Origin: Elysia marginata
Taxonomy: Eukaryota > Mollusca > Gastropoda > Plakobranchidae
DNA length: 36,572 nucleotides
NCBI GenBank assembly: GCA_019649035.1
Contig: BMAT01001684.1
Span: forward strand, 724,950-761,521
Reading direction: 5' to 3'
The translations under genes and the position numbers were made by a program. Under the pieces are notes generated by a model, which was not told where the DNA came from, ran no database searches, and saw nothing but the letters and a program-made list of their open reading frames with translations. Of this stretch, positions 10,968 to 20,110 are shown one piece after another (positions within the stretch are counted from its first letter, which is position 1; every line of letters begins with the position of its first letter).

Positions 10968-12284
10968 GGGATATCCGGTGAATACATGAAGCGGACGATT
11001 GATTGTCATGCTTTTGATTCTATAGTTACGCTTTACTCATTAATTAGCTGCCTGCAAGTTTGTCTGAGGTATGAACAAGTTTTATACGATGCTAGTCTAT
11101 TTATAACCTTTGCTGCGCGGTAAGTTATCTCCGCTTTGCTCGTTCGCGTCTGTTTTTTTTTTACGTTTTGCCTAATGACTTGAGGCGCTGCATCTTTTGA
11201 ATAATAATCATTCTTAGCCAAGCAATATATAAAAAAACTTTTAGATCAATTCAATAAGCCAACAAATATTTCTTTTTTTTTGTCTTATGGCGGTCCTATA
11301 TGATTCATTAATAGGATGCACTATCTTTTTCTAGAGTGGTGCGTATGACAGCTTTTCAAATGCTTTAGCTCTAACATTCCTAAAAATCGAATTCAGTTTC
11401 TATCCCTTTCTGCCATGGAAGTCATCGTTGAATACAGGAATTTACATCACAAAAGTGCACGAACAATTCACAGGGTATCGTAAAGAAGAGGAAGGAATGG
11501 ATGGCTCTCAATTGAGAGATAAGGGAACATAAGGAAGCAGACAGACCTGCCTAATTAGCTGCCCTAGCTGGTGAAAAGCCATACGCTACCGCGCCAAATC
11601 TTACTGTTCAAGTCTTTTCGATTACTTGCTAATTTTGGCTCCGTAAAAAGCTGACAACTTTTTGTGTTCTTTGTAATGTCTTAACCTTTCCAAGCCATCA
11701 GGATAAATGTCGTTAAATGTGAGGTTTTATCGACATGCTAATATTTCTGAATCAAGTCTTTTATCCGTCATTTGAAGAAAAACAATTTTTAAAAAATCAT
11801 TTCACTGAAGTCACACATATCGGGAGAAAGACTGGTAAACATTGATACTAGCTTTTCGTAATTCATGCGCTCTAATTCTTATTATTGTCACAATTTTGTT
11901 TTCCCATTTGTTTTTTTTTAAATACGAAACACCAATTTTACATTGCATAGCTGTTCCTTTTGAGCAAGTGTATTAACTTTCTTGACTTCTGTTCATGGAC
12001 ATTGTAATCCTCATTTATTCCCGTGTCCCAAGCAATAAAAGATATAACCGTACTTTTTGAAGCCACCAATTAGATTCTCCATCTTCTATCATCTTTCAAC
12101 TGATCAGTCTCTAATTTTATCTCCTCTACCATATCATTATGATAATAACCGAATTATTTGGTAAACTTCCAGAAAATCCTGCGTGTACTGGTTCAAGCGG
12201 ATAATTCAAATATCTAGGATGTCAAGTTGTCTTGACAAACACTTACCCAGCATTTCTTACAACAAGTTCCCAACTCTCGCCAGC

Positions 12285-12791
12285 TATTTTCACCCTTTGA
12301 AAACTTTTCCTATTTTATAACTTTAGGGTGCAAAAGCACCCCATACAAGCTGTATAAAAAAAGAATAGGGATATTCCTATTTTCGTGCTGCGGGGTGCTG
12401 ATGCATCCCCCTAATATTGTAGAAACAAATAAGAGAAACCTATTAATTCTTTGGGGCAATATATTTTATAAATTTTTTCTATTTTAACTTATGAGACAAC
12501 GTGATATTCTATTAATTACATGCACCCCAAGGGAAGAGATAGAAGTATTACGGCTATTTAAAGAAATTCTTAATTAGAGAGTACAAACACACCCCAAACA
12601 AATAAAATCTCAGATTCCAGCGGAGGTCATTTGGGGTGAGTAAAGTATGGATGTGAATGGCATGAAATTTGGAGAAGTGATGAACGGGGTCAATTTAGGA
12701 AAAGCGATAAAACTTCAAGTGTGAAAAATAGAGGGTTTTAAAGCCAAAAAACATGGCAACGGGGTGCGTTTGCACCTCAGGGGTGAAAATA
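12285..12791. repeat. Foldback-like repeat region with GGTGC/GCACC hairpins
   Basis: Outer inverted match: TATTTTCACCC at 12285-12295 versus GGGTGAAAATA at 12781-12791. Just inside are hairpin motifs: GGGTGCAAAAGCACCCC at 12326-12342, GGGGTGC..GCATCCCC at 12392-12410 and GGGGTGCGTTTGCACCTC at 12761-12778. Further GCACCCC or GGGGTG words lie at about 12521, 12588 and 12631. A mobile, non-coding foldback or MITE-like element is a reasonable guess; no transposase is present and no target duplication was identified. Confidence 0.45.
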
Positions 12792-13011
12792 TGGATAAGC
12801 AAATTTGCAGTTTTAATTGCTGTGCTTATTTATTCAATAACAATTATGAAATACTGTTACATAAAAGCACTCAATTCTACGCAACCCTATTTCTCGTTTT
12901 TAGCAAACTAAAATAGTATGTAAGTTCCACCTTTAGTCAACAATTGACTATAGAAACAATTCATAACGTAAATCGAATCGTTCAGTCCAGACATTGGAGA
13001 GCCACAAGAAA

Positions 13012-13021
13012 GGGGGGGGGG
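13012..13021. repeat. G10 homopolymer
   Basis: Ten consecutive guanines in an AT-rich intron; a likely site of length error or variation. Confidence 0.85.
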
Positions 13022-13324
13022 ATAATTCATGAACCTAGTCGTAAGGAGGGCGTATTTACGTAAGATTTTAGATTAGTTTCCGCCTTCAGTGGCTTATCGT
13101 TCCAGTAATCATTTGTAATTTAAATATCCAACATATTTCAACAGCCTACCTATAAGTTCACCTTAATTTGGTGGATGACAGGTGAATCAATCCAGCAGCC
13201 AAGTTATATAATGGGTGAAACTTTATTTGATAATGTAAGCGAATAAAACCAGCATTATTTTATTTTGACAGCGTGATTTGGCTATCAAACTCAAACAGCA
13301 TTCCCAGTAGCTTTTAGAAACTTA

Positions 13325-13465
13325 ACACTCTGTGGCTGTAAAAGATCAAACTGGTAATGTGCCCGGTAATAGTCTTTCCAACCGCCTGGTAATGGTCTTT
13401 GGCATTGATTTCGCCCTGTTATACGCAATATCCTGTTGCGGGCCCAATGGCGCCACACCAACTCT
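13325..13465. repeat. Relatively GC-rich block with GGTAAT units
   Basis: GGTAAT occurs at 13353, 13365 and 13388; the last two are each followed by [AG]GTCTTT, a direct repeat of about 23 bases. The block ends in GGGCCCAATGGCGCC. Its composition differs from the flanking intron, suggesting a fragment of a dispersed repeat; family unknown. Confidence 0.35.
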
Positions 13466-14151
13466 AGCTTTAAAAAAAACAACATCAAAAGCAATAAAGA
13501 AAAAAATCAACATCAAAAGATTACGATTCCAGACGTGATTGCGTAATCTTAAGAAGTATATTTATAGTGCAAGATATAAAGAACTTTGGACTGGCCCTCG
13601 ACTGGACTTAACGAGGTTTGTGAATTTCAAAAATAAGATTGAGACGTTCATAAAAAGCTAAAAGCCCATTTACTTTTTAAATTTTATAATGACGAAGATA
13701 CGGACAGAGCAAATAAATATTATTAAGTTTTCCTAGCTCCCAACCCCACCCCAAATTTAAACAAATCTGCATTTTTTGTATTTTTTGTTGTATTTCTAAG
13801 CAAACAAACTTGGACATCAACGTAAAATGTGAGTGTATCCTTTAATAAAAACATCAAGTTTCTTCTCACACCAATCTTTCCATTATGAGGAGGAAAAATC
13901 TATAATAACTAACTGACATAGAACCTCCGAGACTTAATGCTGAAACCTTGTCTTTAATGTTTGGATGGAAACAATATTCTTTCAGTTTGATTAGTTTCTT
14001 CTTTCAACAGAGTGAAAAAAGGGTGTCTATCTCATATTGAAACACCAAGGTGAACTACAATCGTATAAAAGCGTTAGATTTAATCGAAAATGATGTAAGA
14101 AGTCTTAAAATTACTGTAAAAAAAACTGCGCGAAGCTGCGTTTTTACTAAC

Positions 14152-14226
14152 CTGTGAAGTATGCTACAAGTATAAGAAGGATGATGCCCATCCCGAAGCC
14201 CGCTTGACGGAGCGCAAAAGGAATTC
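14152..14226 (-). CDS. SLC38A11: SLC38A11-like, coding exon 2: end of TM1 and TM2
   Basis: Acceptor CACCCAG at 14227; the exon is 75 nt. It completes Gly47 (G from exon 1 plus GA), then reads IPFALRQAGFGMGIILLILV followed by AYFT. This is the conserved family run after NSIIGSGIIG: the unwound TM1 region, the short QAGF connector and the hydrophobic TM2. It ends in phase 1 with donor GTTAGT at 14151. The overlapping longer open frames here are intron read-through. The exon is 2.9 kb from exon 1; the intervening intron holds the sequence gap. Confidence 0.92.
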
Positions 14227-14710
14227 CTGGGTGAGGAGCATACGATAAAAAACATACACATTTATTTGTGTGAAAAATGCTTGAATATGGAAACAACAGC
14301 CATGAACAAAAATCAAAACGAAACAACGATGTTACACTAAATTTTTGTAAGATCAAATGCACTCCCTCAATGGCACTTTTTAGCAAATGCACTATCCGTA
14401 ATAGACGATAAACACAAAGCTTCATAAACGTTTTTTCTAAAGTAAAACGTTATGTTATACCAGCGAGCTTGCCTTCGCGTGATATGGCGAATGTGTTTGC
14501 TCATAAGTTCTTTATAGCAGAGTATGAGTCAGTTAACTGATTTACTAAAAAATCACTCTAGTGGATCGAACAGACAACAATAACGAAATAAAAATTATTA
14601 GTGTTACAGGAATCTACACCATACCCACACCCCTACCCTAGTTCAAAACTTTTACCCCTCGTGCTGTCGCTGTATATATTATGTTTTTTCTTGCTGATCT
14701 TTTATCTCTA

Positions 14711-14756
14711 AGTTCTAATACTGCTACTGCTACAACAACAGCAACTACTACTACTT

Positions 14757-14847
<91 letters not shown>

Positions 14848-14881
14848 ACTACTACTACTACTACTACTACTACTAATGATC

Positions 14882-14920
<39 letters not shown>

Positions 14921-14950
14921 GTAATAATAATGATAATAATAATAATAATA
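14711..14950. repeat. Compound trinucleotide microsatellite (TAC)n-(TGC)n-(TAC)n-(AAT)n
   Basis: The plus strand reads (ACT)n from about 14743, (GCT)n at about 14826-14847, more (ACT)n to 14875, then (AAT)n with GAT/TAG interruptions to about 14950. Poly-Leu, poly-Ser and poly-Ile frames across it on both strands are artefacts. Confidence 0.95.
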
Positions 14951-16204
14951 GCTTTTTTGTTTTCTTCTTTTTCATATCTCCTTTTTAATCCACGTGAGCA
15001 TCTTGTAAAAACTTCAAACAATGGTTATGAATGCTTTAAATAAACAGTCATTCTGCGTAAGATGGACAGTCATACTGCTTGTGCAAGTTTTTGACCGTGG
15101 TAGTTAGGTAATGAAACTGAAATAAAAAATCAACAGAAACTAGAATCTGTGGATAGCACTTGAGACATACTAGCACCATTTCTATCGTTTACATTAGGCC
15201 AGTGCAACAACCTCTGCTTCCGAACCCTTTTCAGCCATGAGCTGTTATTGTTGAAAGATAATAATTATTACAATGGCGCTATCAGACTATTCCCTGCTTT
15301 TGACTGAATAATTTATCAAAAGCGCGACGACCTGACAACTGAATCAATAATAGAAAATCAATGAGGACAGATGGTGCACCACTCATGCCATTAAGCCTCT
15401 TAGTATTATGCCATTGGTCAGGAAGAAATAAAATTACTTGTTTTTCTTTCAAACAAGTTTTAATCGTTTGTGTGATTAAATAGATATAGCAGCACAAATC
15501 CCACTGCTTAAACTTCATTGGCCTAGCTGAAATCCTTTTTTATTTGCTGACGGGACTCGGTCAGCGATAAACACATTTGCTTCAAAATGTTAAGAGTAAA
15601 GGAAAATTTTGGGATATCATGAGCCACAACAAAAAGAATAAATAAAGAATAGATGAAATAACAAGTGAAACGAGTATTGATTCCAAATTAAGTTAAAAAT
15701 AAAACAAGAGTGTAGATACAACCTGTTTCACATAAATAAATCAATACAGAGTCTGAAGAAACAGTCTTTTTGATTGAGAGATCAATATTTCGTTTGTTAA
15801 GAAGAGTTCCTTTTCCTTGAAGCTACGAAGCTGCACACTGTGTATATTTCAGGATGTGATCAACTTAAGTAATATATGAAAAAGAAACTAAAAGGAATTA
15901 GCCTAAAGAATTAACTAAACGCTATGTTAATTTTATCAAACATTAAAATAACCGGTATTTAACAAATAATGTCATTTTTTCGGCAATTATGCTCAGCTGT
16001 TTCAAAATAGGATTGGGACAGCAAGAAAGGGATAAGCAGCCAGGGTACAAAATAATTATTAACCCGAAACTAATGAAGATCAGGACTATCGAACACAGAT
16101 GGAATTATGAAAGCAAATAAACGCCGTGCATTTACGTTACACTTACAGTCCCATCTTTAATAATAATTTATTATTGATTATGATAAAGTTGTCTTTTTGC
16201 TTCA

Positions 16205-17005
16205 CCTTTCCTTCCTCTTCTTCTTCTTCTTCCTCTTNNNNNNNNNNNNNNNNNNNNNNNNNNNNNNNNNNNNNNNNNNNNNNNNNNNNNNNNNNNNNNN
16301 NNNNNNNNNNNNNNNNNNNNNNNNNNNNNNNNNNNNNNNNNNNNNNNNNNNNNNNNNNNNNNNNNNNNNNNNNNNNNNNNNNNNNNNNNNNNNNNNNNNN
16401 NNNNNNNNNNNNNNNNNNNNNNNNNNNNNNNNNNNNNNNNNNNNNNNNNNNNNNNNNNNNNNNNNNNNNNNNNNNNNNNNNNNNNNNNNNNNNNNNNNNN
16501 NNNNNNNNNNNNNNNNNNNNNNNNNNNNNNNNNNNNNNNNNNNNNNNNNNNNNNNNNNNNNNNNNNNNNNNNNNNNNNNNNNNNNNNNNNNNNNNNNNNN
16601 NNNNNNNNNNNNNNNNNNNNNNNNNNNNNNNNNNNNNNNNNNNNNNNNNNNNNNNNNNNNNNNNNNNNNNNNNNNNNNNNNNNNNNNNNNNNNNNNNNNN
16701 NNNNNNNNNNNNNNNNNNNNNNNNNNNNNNNNNNNNNNNNNNNNNNNNNNNNNNNNNNNNNNNNNNNNNNNNNNNNNNNNNNNNNNNNNNNNNNNNNNNN
16801 NNNNNNNNNNNNNNNNNNNNNNNNNNNNNNNNNNNNNNNNNNNNNNNNNNNNNNNNNNNNNNNNNNNNNNNNNNNNNNNNNNNNNNNNNNNNNNNNNNNN
16901 NNNNNNNNNNNNNNNNNNNNNNNNNNNNNNNNNNNNNNNNNNNNNNNNNNNNNNNNNNNNNNNNNNNNNNNNNNNNNNNNNNTCTTCTTCTTCTTCTTCT
17001 TCTTT
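16205..17005. repeat. TTC microsatellite interrupted by a 745-base assembly gap
   Basis: (TTC)n-rich sequence at 16205-16237 meets Ns from 16238 to 16982, and (TTC)n resumes at 16983-17004. Both gap edges lie in the same repeat, so the missing sequence is probably an expanded or unassembled TTC/GAA tract. The three long frames spanning the Ns are meaningless. Confidence 0.9.
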
Positions 17006-17108
17006 CACTTTCTTCATCCCGTTCTCCTATTTACCATTTTCGTTCATGCAAGACGCTCTCCCTAAGCTTCTTCTGAGTGAATAGAGAATAGGTACAGCAC
17101 AAACTCAC

Positions 17109-17250
17109 CTATGATGCCAGAACCTATGATGGAGTTGATGAAGTTGAAGGACGTCATAGGGATGGAGCTTCTCGGCTTGCCATCCTCCTTCTCCTCCATC
17201 AGGCCGCGGGTGTCACTAACACTGGACGCCTCTGACATGTCGGACATAGT
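17109..17250 (-). CDS. SLC38A11: SLC38A11-like, first coding exon: N-terminal tail and first half of TM1
   Basis: The acceptor (pyrimidine-rich, ending CCACAG at 17251) is followed by ACT and the start codon ATG at 17247-17245. It encodes 46 residues plus one base: an acidic, serine-rich cytosolic tail (MSDMSEASSVSDTRGLMEEK, then EDGKPRSS) and the start of TM1, SFNFINSIIGSGII. The Asn in FINSIIG (residue 38) corresponds to the conserved TM1 Asn linked to sodium binding in SLC38A2. The exon ends ATAG with donor GTGAGT at 17108, phase 1. This start was chosen because the frame upstream of the ATG is intron with a canonical acceptor. A second Met at residue 4 is an alternative start. Two further in-frame Met codons (17, 31) precede TM1. 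Confidence 0.92.
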
Positions 17251-18703
17251 CTGTGGATAGAAAGTCACAATCCATACAGTTATTAGAAAGTCGTATTCTT
17301 GCACAATCGTTGAGGGCCGGCGCGCTACAGCAAAGGCTAGTTATAGATTTTCCATGACTTTCAGCCTACAAAAAGGAAAAGTGGATGTACGAATTGGTTG
17401 CCTATTCAAACTGGAAGTCAAATTGCTTTATATTCCTTTAAAAAGGAAAAAAATTGTTCTGATCATCGCAGCATTTAAAAAAAATATGAGCTATCCCATG
17501 TAAAGTAATCATCACGTGATTGTAAGAGGAATCTGCGCGCTAAATGTAGGCTATCTTCCTTTATAAATTTTGTTACTAATCTTTCCAGCTAAAAAGAAAA
17601 CTAGAACTTGGAAGAAAAAAAGAAACGAACAAAACTGCGAGGGAATTGAGATCAGTAGGTAAGGTTGAGCCTTATAAAGATGAAAAAAAAATGCGAAAAT
17701 GAATGTCTTTTGGTTTTCGCAAACATTTGTCAGTAAATATGACAAAGCTCTTAGATGTTAGAAATGGCAGATGCTATGTATAAGGCAATTCACGAAAGAA
17801 AAGCCAGCAGTTTTAGAATTTTGGACCGCATGCAATCTGGTAATTTGTTGACTCTGATTCTGGGACACACACGAGATGAATCGTTAACAGTGCGTGCAGG
17901 GAATTCTTGAAAAGGGAGATAAGTCAGAACGAGAGTAGATGGAAAGGTTGTCAAATGAGAGTGCCTTCAATACAGGAATGTGCACGGGGTGGAAGGAGGT
18001 ATTGTCTTGTCTCAAATTATACAACATTTGATGCTTTATATGGCAGGGGAAAACAATTGATACATGAAGCAACAATAATATTCAAGAACCATACAACTTA
18101 GATCTTAAAATGAGCAGTATCTTTATAACAAGCACAACAGCATTATTGACAGGAAACAAGATAATGAGAAAAAAAAACCAATCCGAGCAAAATATATTGA
18201 TATTGAAAAAAAATATAGGCTTGCCGAGTACCGTGTACGTATTGGGCTACAAAAACAAAACAGCGAACATTGACGTAGTGTTGGATTTAGCTAAGGAACG
18301 CTACCAAAGTTAGCAGCAAATGGAAGGAAACCGCATGGGAATAAAGAGCCTACCAGTAACGAGAATCAGCAATCCCCGTAGTAAAAAAGGTGTGTTGTTC
18401 CGAAAGATAAAGGCTTTATTCAGGCTAATATTAAATAAAGAAATCTATCCATGGACAAAAAAAAAAGTTGACAAACAGGATCACAGAAAAGGAGATGAAA
18501 AGAATAATAAAGACAAAAGGGTGAAAGAGCACAAACACAGACAAGGCAGGAAAAGGAAGATCAAAACAAAAGGTAAAGAGAGACAAAAAAATAAAGAGCA
18601 GAGACCCAGAGTCCTAGAGAGCACAAAGAAAGAAGCAAATCATGAGAAAACGAAATCTGTGATAGACAGACAAGCTGACTGAGAACAATTCATATGGAAA
18701 AGG

Positions 18704-18748
<45 letters not shown>

Positions 18749-19950
18749 ACACACAGACCAACAGAGCCCGGCAAAAAGTTTGTTCTCAAGCCTGGAGATA
18801 ATTTAAACTGGAATGGAAATAAGCCGAGGTGTAAATAGGACATCTCATCTAACAATGCTGATTTTTAAAGAAAATAATAAAGAAGAGAGATAAAAAAGAT
18901 AAAGGAAGATTAAATTATATTGGATAATAAAAAGACATTTCTTTACCATTTTCAGAGAGAGAATTCAATTGCCAAACTTTAAGATTCATGTATTTGTTAA
19001 TTCTGAAAAACTAAAAAAGCCTCGCGAGATAATTCAGAAATTAATAGGAGCACGACGGACCCTGATCTGCAAAACAAGAAGACATTGATGTCTTTAAAAT
19101 ATTAGGAGGTGGTAGGAACAAAGGAATAAAACCATTCCTTCGGGTGTTGTATCCTTAAAGCTAAGCTAACAAGGGCATTTCGAAGAAACTTGATGGATCA
19201 TTTATTAGAAGACGCTGCAATGTTCGGTCCAATTAAAATAATGAAAATGTATTGCTGTCACCCTGGGGGCTAAAACTGACACCCTATCAATTTTAGTCTC
19301 TTTCTTCTCTGATTATTTTCCCTTGTCCTATATCAAGCGGTCGATAATTTCTTCTTCGCCTTTCTTCTTCCTTTTTTTCTTCCTTTCCTTAGTATAGCTC
19401 TCATCTGATATTTGTGGCCGACGAGACAACAAAAAGGAAGAAGCGCAAAAAAAAAATAAAAAAAATTAAGGACTTATGAAGAAACGGTGAAGCCTACAAA
19501 CATATATAATAGTAACACTTTTGTACCCATTTTGTGCATCGAAATTTTCACATAATTTGTTTCTAAATTGAGTGGTAATAAGTGGTAATTTTGAGGGATA
19601 ATATATGGTAATTTTGAGTGGCAATAAGTGGTAATATTCAGCAAAGGAAACGTAAAGTGACCGTGAAAAGCGTATTTAAAATTCTAGTTGAACACTTTTT
19701 AAAAACCCTACACTCAACCAGGAAGGTAATCTAAAAATAGCTGAACCAGTCCATGCTAATACATGTACATAATTATTGTATCGTTCTCATCAGTAAAAGC
19801 GAGCTACAGATTTATGTTCTATGATACCTCTGCCACAAAATATAACATCACCACCAGGCCTTCAGTTACAAGCCTATAGACAATCTGTTTCCCACTTATC
19901 GCATTTACTAATTATTACACCCCTCTCTTAAAACACAATGCTAAAGGAAT
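17251..19950. other. Upstream of the first coding exon: no gene recognised
   Basis: Should contain part of the transporter's 5' UTR intron and possibly its leader exon. I cannot place the leader exon or a promoter. It contains an A-rich, Lys-rich plus-strand frame (18320-18682, probably compositional) and a (GA)n array at 18706-18745. Confidence 0.5.
18706..18745. repeat. (GA)n dinucleotide microsatellite
   Basis: Perfect GA repeat of about 20 units preceded by GGGGGA. Confidence 0.95.
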
Positions 19951-19954
19951 CAAT

Positions 19955-20110
19955 GAGATAATAAGATGAGATAATTCTTTATCGATCCCCGCGGGGAGAT
20001 TCAAAGTACACAGTATAAAATTTTTACAAATACACACACAGTTTACATAACATATAAAATGAGAAAAAAGGCGTTCCCATAGGCCTAAGCAGTCGGTATG
20101 CACTGAGATT
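19955..20110 (-). mobile_element. Possible LINE 3' end (hairpin plus ATAAAG tail)
   Basis: Read on the minus strand, the palindrome CCCCGCGGGG is followed by ATCGATAAAGAATTATCTCATC and a related second TTATTATCTCATTGATT unit. A C-run/G-run hairpin followed by ATCAATAAAG and a short repeated tail resembles the 3' ends of some non-LTR retrotransposons in aquatic animals, as I remember them. No coding part is visible upstream, so this would be a short 5'-truncated copy. Confidence 0.35.

Larger units (their letters stand above)
6581..14151 (-). other. Intron 2 of the SLC38A11-like gene (7.6 kb)
   Basis: The longest intron in the window. It contains the 87-bp tandem duplication (8801-8976), a hypothetical frame (10542-10967), the GGTGC/GCACC foldback-like region (12285-12791), a G10 run (13012-13021) and a relatively GC-rich block with three GGTAAT units (13325-13465). 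No further exon of the transporter is needed: exons 2 and 3 join in frame to give the expected family sequence. Confidence 0.75.
14227..17108 (-). other. Intron 1 of the coding region, containing the assembly gap
   Basis: 2882 bases between the first two coding exons, including 745 undetermined bases. It contains the second compound trinucleotide array (14711-14950) and the TTC tract that brackets the gap. No other exon is needed, because exons 1 and 2 join directly in the conserved GSGIIG/IP motif. Confidence 0.75.
1..17250 (-). other. SLC38A11: SLC38A11-like transporter gene, 5' part (start codon through transmembrane segment 5)
   Basis: Gene-level entry joining seven minus-strand exons (17109-17250, 14152-14226, 6522-6580, 4232-4307, 3367-3435, 2911-3023, 673-745). 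Spliced, they give 201 residues with no stop and consistent phases. The product matches the SLC38 family of sodium-coupled neutral amino acid transporters, closest by memory to SLC38A11: the first-helix motif NSIIGSGIIGIPFALRQAGF, then LLTVLQFLYPFIAMVSYN, then LPLSLYKNIAKLGK. Family members have about 11 membrane helices and 400-500 residues, so roughly half the protein is here and the gene runs off the left edge. SLC38A11 itself is poorly characterised; sodium-coupled neutral amino acid uptake is inferred from the family. The first coding exon begins three bases before the ATG with a good acceptor, so at least one upstream 5' UTR exon and the promoter lie at higher coordinates and were not identified. 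Confidence 0.9.

Noticed and set aside
12240..12300. Strong donor-like GGGTAAGT on the minus strand at about 12243-12250, considered as an extra transporter exon
   Set aside because: Upstream frames do not encode SLC38-like sequence, and exons 2 and 3 already join perfectly without it.
14055..14261. 68-codon minus frame over exon 2
   Set aside because: Out-of-frame shadow; the conserved IPFALRQAGF sequence is in a different frame.
14638..15043. 127- and 120-codon frames of poly-Ser, poly-Leu and poly-Ile
   Set aside because: Translations of the ACT/GCT/AAT microsatellite on both strands.
16126..17084. Three frames of about 270-316 codons
   Set aside because: Almost entirely undetermined bases, bounded by a TTC repeat.
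18320..18682. 120-codon Lys/Arg/Glu-rich plus frame
   Set aside because: Composition follows the A/G-rich DNA leading into the GA array; no motif, and the basic character resembles no specific family.
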